NCBI RefSeq assembly: GCF_014650035.1
Contig: NZ_BMUE01000002.1
Coordinates: forward strand, 372,001 to 436,000
DNA: 64,000 nucleotides
Source: Streptomyces lucensis JCM 4490
GTDB lineage: Bacteria > Actinomycetota > Actinomycetes > Streptomycetales > Streptomycetaceae
Direction: 5' to 3'
Positions 29,333 through 41,157 of this stretch are shown here, one piece after another. The translations under genes were made by a program, and so were the position numbers. Positions within the stretch are counted from its first letter, which is position 1. Every line of letters begins with the position of its first letter. A model generated the notes under the pieces. The model did no database searches. It was not told the origin of the DNA and worked only from the letters and a program-made list of their open reading frames with translations.

Positions 29333-30271
29333 GTGAGGGACACGAAAGAGAGCCGGCTGCTCCTGGTACTGCTGGTCGTCATCGCGTTCGCGCTGATCAC
29401 GGTGGACATCCGCGGGGGCCGCAACTCCCCGGTCGACGGCGCCCGGCAGGCCGCGGCCACGGTGTTCGGCCCGGTCGAGAACGGACTGTCCTCGGCGGTC
29501 GACCCGGTCGGCAACGCCGTCTCCGCGATCCGCGACTCCGGTGGCCGGCACGACCGGCTCGCCGCGCTGGAGAAGGAGAACACGGCCCTCAAGGCGAAGC
29601 TCGGCAGCGACGACCGCAACCGCAGCCGCCTGGGGCAGCTCGACAAGATGCTCAAGATCGCCGGCGAGGGCCAGTACGGCATCAAGGGCGCCCAGGTCAT
29701 CGCCATAGGGTCGGCGCAGGGCTTCTCCTGGACCATCACCATCGACGCGGGCGCCAACGACGGCATCAAGCGGGACATGACCGTCCTCAACGGCGACGGA
29801 CTGGTCGGCCGCGTCACCACCGTCGGCCCCGACACCGCCACCGTCCTCCTCGCCAACGACCCCGACTTCACCGTCGGCACCCGCATGGAGGGCAGCGACG
29901 AACTCGGCTTCGCCTCCGGGCAGGGCGACCGCCCGCTGCGCGTGGAACTGCTCAACGGCAAGGCGGAGGTGAAGAAGGGCGACCGGCTCATCACCTTCGG
30001 CTCCCAGGCCGACAAGCCGTTCGTGCCGGGCGTCCCGGTCGGCGTCGTCTCCCGCGTCGACCCCTCGGGCGGCGGCCTCACCCGCACCCTCTACGTCACC
30101 CCGTACGTCGGCTTCACCAAGCTCGACATCGTCGGCGTGGTCGTCGAGGGCCCGAAGAAGGACCCGAGGGACACCGTGCTGCCCACCAAGCCCAAGCCGG
30201 TGCCGACCCCCACGGTGACCGTCACGGTGACCCCGTCCGCCGGCGCCGACACCGCCGACACCCAGCAGTAG
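29333..30271 (+). CDS. mreC: rod-shape protein MreC
   Basis: 312 residues from GTG. One N-terminal transmembrane helix (LLLVLLVVIAFALITVDI), a coiled coil (DRLAALEKENTALKAKL) and two beta domains follow, ending in a Pro/Thr-rich tail. MreC links MreB filaments to PBP2/RodA outside the membrane. Confidence 0.95.
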   Translation: MRDTKESRLLLVLLVVIAFALITVDIRGGRNSPVDGARQAAATVFGPVENGLSSAVDPVGNAVSAIRDSGGRHDRLAALEKENTALKAKLGSDDRNRSRLGQLDKMLKIAGEGQYGIKGAQVIAIGSAQGFSWTITIDAGANDGIKRDMTVLNGDGLVGRVTTVGPDTATVLLANDPDFTVGTRMEGSDELGFASGQGDRPLRVELLNGKAEVKKGDRLITFGSQADKPFVPGVPVGVVSRVDPSGGGLTRTLYVTPYVGFTKLDIVGVVVEGPKKDPRDTVLPTKPKPVPTPTVTVTVTPSAGADTADTQQ

Positions 30272-30284
30272 GAGCTGAATCCCC

Positions 30285-30962
30285 ATGCGCGTCAACCGGA
30301 TCCTGCTCTCCTCCGCGCTGGTCGTCGTGGCCCTGGTGGTCCAGGTGAGCGTCCTCGCCCGCCTGCACCTGCCGGGCGCCGTCCCCGACCTGCTGCTGCT
30401 CACCGTCCTCGGCCTCGCCATGGTGTACGGCCATGTCGGCGGCGCCCTCGTCGGGTTCGGCGCCGGGCTCCTCGCCGACCTCGCCCCGCCCGCCGACCAC
30501 GCGGCCGGCCGCTACGCGCTCGTGCTGTGCGTCATCGGCTACTTCGCCGGGCTCATCAGGCCCGAGAACGGCCGCCTGAAGTCGGCGACCGGCCCGATGG
30601 CCGTCGTGGTCGCCGCCGCCGTCGGCTCCACCCTGCTGTACGCCGGCGTCGGCGCCCTGGTCGGCGACACCGCTGCCCGCCACGTCGGCCTGACCGGCCT
30701 GCTGGTCTCGGCCGCCCTGTACGACCTGCTGCTCGCCCCCTTCGTGGTGCCCGGCATCATGTGGCTGGCCCGCCGCTGCGACAACGACCCGCTCGCCGAG
30801 ACGGGGACCGCCGCCAAGTCCGGTGACATCTCCTCCGGCTGGCTCTCCTCCGGCACCGGCCTGCGCGTCGGCGGCCAGCGCGGCGGCCTCGGCGCCCTGA
30901 AGGCCAAGGCGCGCACGCGCTCCGCCCGGGTCGGCCGCATCAAGGGGGTCAAGCGGCTGTGA
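30285..30962 (+). CDS. mreD: rod-shape protein MreD
   Basis: 225 residues with about five helices, starting MRVNRILLSSALVVVALVVQVSVLARL and a basic C-terminal tail of roughly 50 residues that is longer than in enterobacterial MreD. It begins 13 bases after mreC and completes the elongasome scaffold. Confidence 0.93.
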   Translation: MRVNRILLSSALVVVALVVQVSVLARLHLPGAVPDLLLLTVLGLAMVYGHVGGALVGFGAGLLADLAPPADHAAGRYALVLCVIGYFAGLIRPENGRLKSATGPMAVVVAAAVGSTLLYAGVGALVGDTAARHVGLTGLLVSAALYDLLLAPFVVPGIMWLARRCDNDPLAETGTAAKSGDISSGWLSSGTGLRVGGQRGGLGALKAKARTRSARVGRIKGVKRL

Positions 30963-31108
30963 GAACCGCACAGTTCACCCGAACGGGTCGGCTTTCCCGG
31001 AACGAGGGCCCACCGGCCGGTCGTTCACCATTCGTACACACGCGGACGGTCCGCACACGCGCACGTCACGCCCGGACGTCCGAGCACTGAGAGGGGGAGA
31101 CCGCCGCA

Positions 31109-33361
31109 GTGACCAACATCCCCGAGACCGGCCGGACCCCACGGGTCCAGATCCGGCTCGTCGTGATCCAGATCCTCGTCCTCTCCCTCCTCGGCACGCT
31201 CGGCGGCCGGCTGTGGTACCTGCAGATCCGCGAGGGCGCCGAGTACCAGAAGGAGGCGTCCGGCAACCACGTCCAGCAGGTCGTCGACCCCGCCGTGCGC
31301 GGCGACATCCTGGACGCCCGGGGCGTGCCCCTCGCCGACAACGAGACCCGCCTGGTCGTCTCCGCCTCCCGCACCGACCTGCTCAAGCAGAGCGACGGCG
31401 GCAAGGCCGTCCTGGCCAAGCTGGCCGGCGTCCTCGGCATGAAGCCCGCGGACGTCATGCAGAAGGTCCGGCTGTGCGACGCCAAGACCCCGCAGCCCTG
31501 CTGGAACGGCTCGCCCTACCAGCCCATCCCCATCACCGACGAGGCGACGGCCAAGCAGGCCCTGCAGATCCGGGAACGCTCCGAGGACTTCCCCGGCGTC
31601 ACCGCCGAACCCGAGGCCGTGCGCCGCTACCCGGGCCCCGGCAAGTCCAACAGCGCCCAGGTACTCGGCTACCTCTCGCCCGTCACCGACTCCGAGATCC
31701 AGAAGGCCAAGGACACCGACTCGCCCTATCTGCGCTCCGACATGGTCGGCCGCTCCGGCCTGGAGCGCCAGTACGACAAGGTGCTGCGCGGCAAGGCCGG
31801 CGTGACCCGCTACGAGGTGGACAACCTCGGCCGCGTCATCGGCAAGGCCAAGTCGGACGCCGCCGAGTCCGGTTCCAACCTGGTCACCAGCATCGACTCC
31901 CGGGTCCAGCGGGTCGCCGAGTACGAACTGGACAAGGCGATGAAGATCGCCCGCCAGCAGTACGACAAGATCACCGGCGAGAACTACAAGGCCGACTCCG
32001 GTGCCGTCGTGGTGATGGAGGCCAAGACCGGCCGGATCGTCGCCATGGCCTCCGCGCCGACGTACGACCCGAACGTCTGGGTCGGCGGCATCTCCGCCAA
32101 GGACTACAAGGCCCTCACCGGCAAGGACTCCGACTACCCCCTGCTGAACCGCGCCATACAGGGTCAGGCCGCGCCCGGTTCGACGTTCAAGGTGGTCTCC
32201 ACGGCCGCCGCGGTACAGGCCGGCTACCCGTGGGACGGCGGCTACCCGTGCACCAGCTCGTACTCCGTCGGCGGTCAGGTGTTCAAGAACTTCGAGGGGG
32301 AGAGCTTCGGCGCGATCTCGCTCGGCCGGGCCCTGGAGGTCTCCTGCGACACCGTCTTCTACGGCCTCGCCGACAAGGAGTGGAAGCGGGACGGCGGCAT
32401 CAACCCCAAGAAGGGTGAGCCCAAGGACTGGTTCTTCAAGACCGCCCACCAGTTCGGCCTCGGCAAGGAGACCGGCGTCGACCTGCCCAACGAGGTCACC
32501 GGCCGCGTCCCCGACCGCGAGTGGAAGCAGGCGTACTGGAAGGCCAACAAGAACGCCTGGTGCAAGTCCGGCAAGAAGGACGGCACCTACGTCGAGAAGA
32601 TCGCGTACGAGAACTGCCTCGAAGGCAACAAGATGCGCGAAGGTGACGAGATCAACTACTCCATCGGCCAGGGCGACACCCTCGTCACCCCGATCCAGGA
32701 GGCCGTGATCTACGGCGCCGTCGCCAACGGCGGCACGAAGTACCAGCCGACCATCGGCAAGGCGATCATCAGCGCCGACGGCAGGACCGTCACGCCGATC
32801 AAGCCGAAGAAGACCGGGAAGCTGCCGGTCAGCCAGGCCACCCTGAAGGGCATGAACGACGCCTTCGCGGGCGTCATCACCCGCGGTACCGCCGCCTGGA
32901 AGTTCGGCGGCTGGCCCCAGGACAAGATCGCGCTGCACGGCAAGACCGGTACGGCGGAGGTCTACGGCAAGCAGACCACCTCCTGGCTGGCCACCTACTC
33001 CAAGGACTACACGGTGATCATGACGATCGCCCAGGCCGGTACGGGTTCCGGCGCCTCCGGTGAGGCCGTGCGCAACATCTACAGCGCGCTCTACGGCGTC
33101 CAGGGCGACGGCTCCGTCGACAAGAAGAAGGCACTGCTGCCCGAGCCACAGAAGGGCCTGCCGAAGGTCCGCACGGACGGCACCATCGTCAACCCGAAGG
33201 TCACCGGCGACCCGGCGAAGGACGTCGAGGCCTCCCAGAAGGACAACACCACCAACGGGGACGACCAGCAGGACCCGGCCACCACGCCCCCGCCCACCAC
33301 GGGCAACCGTGACACCCGCAGGAAGCCTCGCAAGAGGGGAAGCCGGAGGATGCCCGCATGA
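31109..33361 (+). CDS. mrdA: penicillin-binding protein 2, transpeptidase of the elongation complex
   Basis: 750 residues from GTG. One N-terminal membrane anchor, the dimerisation domain (PAVRGDILDARGVPLADN), and a transpeptidase domain with SxxK serine in APGSTFK (Ser358) and KTG at residue 612 (HGKTGTAEV). The Pro/Thr-rich tail after about residue 690 is an extension typical of actinobacteria. It cross-links peptidoglycan with RodA. Confidence 0.95.
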   Translation: MTNIPETGRTPRVQIRLVVIQILVLSLLGTLGGRLWYLQIREGAEYQKEASGNHVQQVVDPAVRGDILDARGVPLADNETRLVVSASRTDLLKQSDGGKAVLAKLAGVLGMKPADVMQKVRLCDAKTPQPCWNGSPYQPIPITDEATAKQALQIRERSEDFPGVTAEPEAVRRYPGPGKSNSAQVLGYLSPVTDSEIQKAKDTDSPYLRSDMVGRSGLERQYDKVLRGKAGVTRYEVDNLGRVIGKAKSDAAESGSNLVTSIDSRVQRVAEYELDKAMKIARQQYDKITGENYKADSGAVVVMEAKTGRIVAMASAPTYDPNVWVGGISAKDYKALTGKDSDYPLLNRAIQGQAAPGSTFKVVSTAAAVQAGYPWDGGYPCTSSYSVGGQVFKNFEGESFGAISLGRALEVSCDTVFYGLADKEWKRDGGINPKKGEPKDWFFKTAHQFGLGKETGVDLPNEVTGRVPDREWKQAYWKANKNAWCKSGKKDGTYVEKIAYENCLEGNKMREGDEINYSIGQGDTLVTPIQEAVIYGAVANGGTKYQPTIGKAIISADGRTVTPIKPKKTGKLPVSQATLKGMNDAFAGVITRGTAAWKFGGWPQDKIALHGKTGTAEVYGKQTTSWLATYSKDYTVIMTIAQAGTGSGASGEAVRNIYSALYGVQGDGSVDKKKALLPEPQKGLPKVRTDGTIVNPKVTGDPAKDVEASQKDNTTNGDDQQDPATTPPPTTGNRDTRRKPRKRGSRRMPA

Positions 33362-34554
33362 CCGGCGCGAACGGCTTCTCCGTCTCCGGGTACGGCCCCG
33401 AGCGGGCCGGCTGGACGAGGATCCTCTCCCGCGACTCCCTCGCCCGCCGACTGGACTGGCCGATCCTCCTCGCGGCCACCGCCCTGTCCCTGCTGGGCTC
33501 CCTGCTGGTGTACTCCGCGACCCGCAACCGCACCGAGCTGAACCAGGGCGACCCGTACTTCTTCCTGCTGCGGCACCTGATGAACCTCGGCATCGGCATC
33601 GCCCTGATGATCGGCACCATCTGGCTCGGCCACCGCGCCCTGCGCAACGCCGTGCCGATCCTCTACGGCCTGTCGGTACTCCTCGCGCTGGTGGTCCTCA
33701 CCCCGCTCGGCGCGACGATCAACGGCCAGCGCAACTGGCTCGTCATCGGCGGCTTCTCGCTCCAGCCCGCCGAGTTCCTCAAGGTGACGATCATCCTCGG
33801 CATGGCCATGCTGCTGGCCACGCGCGTGGACGCCGGCGACAAGCCCTTCCCGGACCACCGGACCGTGTTCCAGTCCCTGTGCCTGGCCGCCGTACCGATC
33901 CTGATCCTGCTGCTCATGCCCGACCTCGGCTCCGTGCTGGCCATGGTCGCGATCATCCTGGGCGTCCTGCTCGCCTCCGGCGCCTCCAACCGCTGGGTCT
34001 TCGGCCTGCTCATCACCGGCGTGATCGGCTGTGTCGCCATCTGGCAGCTGCACATCCTGGACGAGTACCAGATCAACCGCTTCGCGGCCTTCGCCAACCC
34101 CGACCTCGACCCGGCCGGCGTCGGCTACAACACCAACCAGGCCCGCATCGCCATCGGCTCCGGCGGACTGACCGGAGCAGGCCTCTTCCACGGCTCGCAG
34201 ACCACCGGCCAGTTCGTGCCCGAGCAGCAGACCGACTTCGTCTTCACGGTCGCGGGCGAGGAACTGGGCTTCGTCGGCGCGGGCCTGATCATCCTCCTGC
34301 TCGGCGTCGTCCTCTGGCGTGCCTGCCGGATAGCGCGCGACTCGACCGAGCTGTACGGGACGACCGTCGCCGCCGGCATCGTCGCCTGGTTCGCCTTCCA
34401 GGCCTTCGAGAACATCGGCATGACCCTCGGCATCATGCCGGTCACCGGCCTCCCCCTGCCCTTCGTGTCGTACGGCGGCTCATCGATGTTCGCGGTGTGG
34501 GTCGCGATCGGGCTCCTGCAGTCGATCAAGGTGCAGCGCCCCATGTCGGCCTAG
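33358..34554 (+). CDS. rodA: RodA/SFR SEDS glycosyltransferase
   Basis: 398 residues and about ten helices. SEDS signatures include INGQRNWLVIGGFSLQPAEFLK and the C-terminal GIMPVTGLPLPFVSYGGSSM. It polymerises glycan strands as partner of PBP2, with which it overlaps by 4 bases (ATGA). Confidence 0.96.
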   Translation: MTGANGFSVSGYGPERAGWTRILSRDSLARRLDWPILLAATALSLLGSLLVYSATRNRTELNQGDPYFFLLRHLMNLGIGIALMIGTIWLGHRALRNAVPILYGLSVLLALVVLTPLGATINGQRNWLVIGGFSLQPAEFLKVTIILGMAMLLATRVDAGDKPFPDHRTVFQSLCLAAVPILILLLMPDLGSVLAMVAIILGVLLASGASNRWVFGLLITGVIGCVAIWQLHILDEYQINRFAAFANPDLDPAGVGYNTNQARIAIGSGGLTGAGLFHGSQTTGQFVPEQQTDFVFTVAGEELGFVGAGLIILLLGVVLWRACRIARDSTELYGTTVAAGIVAWFAFQAFENIGMTLGIMPVTGLPLPFVSYGGSSMFAVWVAIGLLQSIKVQRPMSA

Positions 34555-34691
34555 ACATCCCGCGCGGCACGCCCGGCACCCGCCCGCCGCCGCCGGAAGC
34601 CCGGCAGCGGCGGGCCCCGGTGCGCCACGGGCGACCCGCGCCGTCACGGCGCCCTCTGCCATATCGGCCCCCGCACCACTAGATTCAATTC

Positions 34692-36191
34692 ATGGCGGAT
34701 ACGAAACGCGAGATCGAGCGCAAGTACGAATCCGGCGACAACGGGCTGCCCGACCTCACCGGCGTCGACGCGGTGGCTGACGTCCTCGACCAGGGCCTGG
34801 CCGAACTCGACGCCACCTACTACGACACCGCCGACGAACGCCTGGCCGCCGGCTCCCTCACCCTCCGCCGCCGCACCGGAGGCGGCGACGCCGGCTGGCA
34901 CCTCAAGTTCCCGGTCGCCCCCGGAGTCCGCGACGAGATCCGCGCCCCCCTCTCCGACACCGTCCCCCACGAGATCGCCGCACTCGTCCGCTCCCGCGTC
35001 CGCGACGCCGAACTGATCCCCCTGGTCCGCCTCCGCTCCGCCCGCGACGTACGCCACCTGGTGGACGCCGACGGCAGACTCCTCGCGGAGGCCAGCGTCG
35101 ACACGGTCACCGCCGAACGGCTCACCGGCCCGGGCGGGACCGCCCAGTGGACCGAGATCGAGATCGAACTGGCCGACGACGGCGACCCCGCCTTCCTCGA
35201 CCGGGTGGAGGAACGACTGCGCAAGGCGGGCGTACGCCCCTCCAGCTCACCGTCCAAACTGGCCCGCGCCCTCGAACAGACCGGCGGACGCAGACCCGCC
35301 CGGCAGCCGAAGCCGGTGACCGCCGGCGACCACGTCCTCGCCTACCTCCGCACCCAGCGCGACGAACTGGTCACCCTCGATCCCGCCGTCCGCCGCGACC
35401 TCCCCGACTCCGTGCACCGCATGCGCGTCGCCACCCGGCGCGCCCGCAGCACCCTGCGCACCTTCCGCAGCGTCCTGGACCGCACCGTCACCGACCCCCT
35501 CGCCACCGAGCTGAAATGGCTCGCCGGCGAGCTGGGCCTGGACCGCGACCAGGAGGTGCTGGCCGACCGCCTGAGCACCGCCCTCACCGCCCTCCCACCC
35601 GGCCTGGTCACCGGCCCCGCCGCCGAGAGGCTCGCCGCCTGGTCGAGCGCACGCCACGACAGCGCCCACGCCCACCTCGCCGCCATCCTCGACTCCCACC
35701 GCTACCTGACCCTCCTGGACACCCTGGACGCCCTCCTGGCCGACCCGCCGCTGCGGAAGGCGGCCGGCCGGAAACCCGGCAAGGTGCTCGCCAAGGCCGT
35801 ACGCAAGGACGTGAAGCGGCTCACGGGCCTGGTGGAGCACGCGCTGCACCTGCCGCCCGGCGAGGACCGCGACCACGCCCTGCACGAGGCCCGCAAGAAG
35901 GCCAAGCGCACCCGGTACGCGGCCGAGGCGGCCACCCCGGCCCTGGGCGACCCCGCCCGGGCCCTGACCAAGTCAATGAAGTCCCTCACCACCCTGCTGG
36001 GCGAGCACCAGGACAGCGTCATGGCCCGCCAGACCCTGCGGGAACTCGCGGCGGTGGCGCACGCGGCGGGGGAGAGCACGTTCACCTACGGGGTGCTGTA
36101 CGGGCGGGAGGAGCAGCGGGCGTCGGCGGCCGAGGCGGAGCTCAAGGGCAGGTGGGAGCGGATCGGCTCCGAAGCCAGCCTCCGGGCGTAG
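34692..36191 (+). CDS. CYTH and CHAD domain protein
   Basis: 499 residues. The CYTH domain (about 1-200) starts with EIERKYE, the ExExK motif of triphosphate tunnel enzymes; the CHAD domain (about 215-495) has conserved His at SVHRMRVATRRARS and HEARKKAKRTRYAAEA, which bind polyphosphate. The pair suggests inorganic polyphosphate hydrolysis or binding. Confidence 0.92.
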   Translation: MADTKREIERKYESGDNGLPDLTGVDAVADVLDQGLAELDATYYDTADERLAAGSLTLRRRTGGGDAGWHLKFPVAPGVRDEIRAPLSDTVPHEIAALVRSRVRDAELIPLVRLRSARDVRHLVDADGRLLAEASVDTVTAERLTGPGGTAQWTEIEIELADDGDPAFLDRVEERLRKAGVRPSSSPSKLARALEQTGGRRPARQPKPVTAGDHVLAYLRTQRDELVTLDPAVRRDLPDSVHRMRVATRRARSTLRTFRSVLDRTVTDPLATELKWLAGELGLDRDQEVLADRLSTALTALPPGLVTGPAAERLAAWSSARHDSAHAHLAAILDSHRYLTLLDTLDALLADPPLRKAAGRKPGKVLAKAVRKDVKRLTGLVEHALHLPPGEDRDHALHEARKKAKRTRYAAEAATPALGDPARALTKSMKSLTTLLGEHQDSVMARQTLRELAAVAHAAGESTFTYGVLYGREEQRASAAEAELKGRWERIGSEASLRA

Positions 36192-36255
36192 GGGGGAGTC
36201 CGCCGGGCGGGTTACGCTTGATGGTCACCCCTGTCAGCTCATGAAGGTTCGCGAG

Positions 36256-38200
<1,945 letters not shown>

Positions 38201-38217
<17 letters not shown>

Positions 38218-38401
38218 CGTGAGCGAGGCACTCGATCGGGTGGTTGAGGTGATGACAGCGGCGAGTGAGGAAGAGTTGGCTGCGGTGCTTGCCGTTGTCG
38301 GTGCCTCTCGCCGTCGCCCTGCGGCGCCGGCGGTGTCTCGCACGCCGCTTCCGGAGGCCGACGGCCAGCCTCACATCGTCTCCGAGGTGGAGTGGGTCTG
38401 A
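38201..38401 (+). CDS. small hypothetical protein overlapping the radical SAM 3' end
   Basis: 66 residues from GTG, overlapping the previous gene by 17 bases. It is a predicted helix with acidic heptads (SEALDRVVEVMTAASEEELAAVL) and a Pro-rich tail. Third-position GC is lower than in the core genes on its left. A terminator follows 36 bases after the stop. No homologue recognised; may be the first gene of the island or a chance frame. Confidence 0.35.
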
Positions 38402-38436
38402 CCGCTCCAGACTCATGAACGGTTGGACGACGCGTT

Positions 38437-38465
38437 GAGCCCCTTCCCAGCCAGGGAGGGGGCTC
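38437..38465. terminator. hairpin terminator at the left border of the island
   Basis: GAGCCCCTTCCC pairs with GGGAGGGGGCTC with one G-T pair around a 5-base loop, followed by GTTG. It ends the mre-rodA-radical SAM direction of transcription. Confidence 0.7.
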
Positions 38466-39053
38466 GTTGCCGTCTCGAACAACCAAGGGAGCAATCGCTG
38501 GCTAGGTGATGCCCGAAGTCTTCCGATGGACACCTCGCCCCAACCCGTAAATGTGATGTACATCACGCACGATGGTCGCTATGTGAGCTTCTGGCGCAGG
38601 CGCGTAGCGTTGTTGCTGGCACCGCCAACACGCCATGAGCCGCGGTGCTACAGGCCGCTAGCGGAGCCCCACACCCCTGGGTTGCAGCCGTAGGCGGACG
38701 CACTTCAGCCGACGTCGGCGGAGCCACCACATTCATGGCGTTCGACTGGCGGGTTGAGAGCTTTGGGATAAGAGCGACCCAAGAGAGCTGGAACACTTGA
38801 ATAGTGTGCGCACTGCTGCTTTGTGGCTGTGCATCGTGTTCTTCCTGGCGGCTACGTGGCGACCATGAACGCCCCCTTCGCCTCGGGGGGCGTAGTCGTG
38901 TCTTGACTGCAGTGACAGCCGAGTGCGAGTTGCCTTCGGCAAGTTGGTGCCCATGTAAGCGATGGCTGGATAAAGTCATTTGGTTACTACTGGTTGCGGG
39001 GGCAACCAGAGCTCGGTCGGCTGTGCCGACGTCCTGGGGAGGGCCTGTAGCGC
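38466..39053. other. low-coding stretch before the Mrr-TerD gene
   Basis: 588 bases, clearly less GC-rich than the neighbourhood, with only short frames of poor codon bias on both strands. A second hairpin, ACGCCCCC...GGGGGCGT, lies near 38869-38893. It looks like the scar of horizontally acquired DNA. The promoter of the Mrr-TerD gene should be in the last 150 bases; I cannot place it. Confidence 0.45.
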
Positions 39054-40865
39054 ATGAGTCGTCGCTCTGCTGGTTTCGTCGGTGCCTGGGCAGAAATGCA
39101 GCGTCAGCACCAGCGGCAAGTGGAAGCCGAGGCCAGGCGGCGCCGAGAAGAGGCACGGCAGGTGCGGGCCCGTCAACGACTTGCCACTCAAGAGCATCGG
39201 CAGTTTCGACAGGCCGAGGCGAGGCGGCGAACGGAGGAGCTGGACGCGCAGGTCGCCACCTTGCAGGGACTGCTGACTGCGGGTTGCCAGGCGCCGGTCT
39301 TCAGAGCGTCCTCGCTGATGCGCGCGGAAGAGATCCCGCCGTTCGACCCGGGACAGTTCGCGTGGCCCGTGCTCATGCCGGATCCGAGCCAGTACCAGGC
39401 GCAGGGCGGCTGGACCACGAACGGGCGTGCACAGGCTCAGGCAGCGGCGCGGGCTCGTTTCGAACGGGCTTGGCACGCCGCGCAAACTGCCGAAGCACAG
39501 CGACAACAGCACTTGGCGGCCCTCCAGCGGGACTACGAGCAGAGAACCGACGCCCAGCGGGCGGAGGTGCGTCGGCACAATGACGGGGTTGTCGAGGTGA
39601 CCGAGGGTATGAGGCGGGGAGACTCTGACTCCGTTGTCGAGTACTTCTCAGCGGCTCTGTACTCGTCGAATGTCTGGCCGGAAGGGTTTCCCCGACAGGT
39701 TGCGGCAGCCTTCGACTCGGCAGCGCGGCAGCTGGTTCTGGACTGGGAGCTGCCCGGATACGAAGTGGTCCCCGAGGCGAAATCCGTGAGGTACGTGACC
39801 GCCCAGGACGAGGACAGGGAAACCGCACGTCCTGTGACTCAGCGCCGTGGGCTGTACCGAGAGGTGCTGGCGCAGAGCCTGCTTCTGGTCCTGCATCAAC
39901 TCTTCGCGGCGGACGAGTACGGGATCCTCGACTCGGTGGCCCTGAACGGTTTCGTGGACATGGATCCGCTCGAATTCGAGGCACTCGTCGCCGATCTGTT
40001 CCGTGCGATGGGAATGCAAGCTGTGACGACCCAACGCTCCAATGACGGCGGCGTGGATGTGGACGCGCTGGACCCGACGCCCATACGGGGCGGCAAGATC
40101 GTCGTCCAGGTCAAGCGCTACCGCAGCACGGTGCCGCCCACCGCGGTGCGTGACCTGTACGGAACGGTTCAGGACGTAGGCGCCAATAAGGGAGTGCTGG
40201 TGACCACGGCGGGCTTCGGCCCCGGCTCACACACCTTCGTTCGGGGCAAGCCGTTGGAGCTGATCTCGGGCGGTGAACTCGTCGATCTACTGCACCGGCA
40301 CGGGCTTCGTGGGCGCTTGGGGGACGGTGGCCGATCGACTTCAGCGCAGCCGTCGCCGTCCAGTCCTGCAGGGGCGCCCGACGACTACAACGTGTTGGGC
40401 ATGACTTGGTCCGGCCGTGTCGCACTGGACGTATGCGCGCTTGTCTGCCAAGGCAACAGAGTCCTGAGCGACGACCACTTCGTCTTCTTCAACAATCCGC
40501 GGACTCCGGACGGCTCGGTGCACGCAGTGCCGGCTGCGGCGCCGGACAAGGCAGCGCTCCATGTTTCTTTCGACGCATTGCCGGAAGCGGCTGATCGGTT
40601 TGTTCTCGTGGCGGCCGTTGACCCTGAGGTGAACCCGCAAGCCGACCTGTCCGGATTCACCGATGCATGTATCCGGCTCCTTGACCCGGCAATGACTGAG
40701 CTCGGTCGGCTCAAGGTATCCGATGGCCGCTCCGGCGAGACCGCACTGGTGCTCGGCTCCTTCCGGCGCAGGCCCAATGGAGACTGGGACTTCGTGCTCG
40801 GCGGGAAGGGGTACACAGGCGGGCTGGAGCAGCTCGTCCAGGAGTACGGCATCGAAGTGGAGTGA
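39054..40865 (+). CDS. Mrr-type restriction endonuclease fused to a TerD domain
   Basis: 603 residues in three parts. Residues 10-180 are a long charged helix rich in Q, R, E and A (probable coiled coil). Residues 300-415 form an Mrr-like PD-(D/E)xK nuclease: DPLEFEALVADLFRAMG, then NDGGVDVDALD and IVVQVKRYRS supply the catalytic Glu, Asp and Q-x-K. Residues 442-603 are a TerD fold, with DDHFVFFNNPRTPDGSVH and LDPAMTELGRLKVSD...ETALVLGSFRRR, the Ca-binding stress protein of tellurite-resistance loci. Link of Ter proteins with restriction enzymes has been predicted from gene neighbourhoods; a direct fusion suggests DNA cleavage triggered by membrane or ion stress, perhaps phage attack. Codon use is atypical for the window, so transfer is likely. 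No modification enzyme is nearby. Confidence 0.85.
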   Translation: MSRRSAGFVGAWAEMQRQHQRQVEAEARRRREEARQVRARQRLATQEHRQFRQAEARRRTEELDAQVATLQGLLTAGCQAPVFRASSLMRAEEIPPFDPGQFAWPVLMPDPSQYQAQGGWTTNGRAQAQAAARARFERAWHAAQTAEAQRQQHLAALQRDYEQRTDAQRAEVRRHNDGVVEVTEGMRRGDSDSVVEYFSAALYSSNVWPEGFPRQVAAAFDSAARQLVLDWELPGYEVVPEAKSVRYVTAQDEDRETARPVTQRRGLYREVLAQSLLLVLHQLFAADEYGILDSVALNGFVDMDPLEFEALVADLFRAMGMQAVTTQRSNDGGVDVDALDPTPIRGGKIVVQVKRYRSTVPPTAVRDLYGTVQDVGANKGVLVTTAGFGPGSHTFVRGKPLELISGGELVDLLHRHGLRGRLGDGGRSTSAQPSPSSPAGAPDDYNVLGMTWSGRVALDVCALVCQGNRVLSDDHFVFFNNPRTPDGSVHAVPAAAPDKAALHVSFDALPEAADRFVLVAAVDPEVNPQADLSGFTDACIRLLDPAMTELGRLKVSDGRSGETALVLGSFRRRPNGDWDFVLGGKGYTGGLEQLVQEYGIEVE

Positions 40866-41032
40866 CGACACGGAGCTCCTTGAGGCACGGGTGGATGCGA
40901 GTGAGGACGAGACGCCGGCTGCGCTGTTCGCGGCCGGTGTCTCCGCTCGTCGCCCGCCGGCGTCGCCAGTACCCCTTGATCCGCCCCGCAGAGAACGCGC
41001 TCCAGCGGTTCCCCGTGCTCCCGTCGGCTGAT

Positions 41033-41078
41033 TCTTCCTCCTCCTGGGCGATGACTCTTCCTCCTCCTGGGTGATGAC
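41033..41078. repeat. two-copy 23-bp tandem repeat
   Basis: TCTTCCTCCTCCTGGGCGAT plus GAC is repeated immediately with one C/T change, in the 292 bases between the Mrr-TerD gene and the membrane protein gene. That gap also keeps a decayed coding-like tail (DTELLEARVDASEDETPAAL) after the TerD stop. Confidence 0.6.
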
Positions 41079-41157
41079 ATGGATGCGCCCGGCGGTTGAC
41101 GCCCATGGGGCAGCGGCGGATGAGACTTGAACTCCGTGGCCGGGATGGGGAGTCAAG

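Noticed and set aside
38556..38693. 45-residue plus-strand ORF (MYITHDGRYVSFW...)
   Set aside because: No ribosome binding site, poor codon bias and no recognised homologue; most likely chance in the low-GC scar.
40866..41157. Possible separate gene after Mrr-TerD (frame with DTELLEARVDASEDET)
   Set aside because: It has no start of its own and reads as a decayed continuation of the TerD region; noted only as relic.
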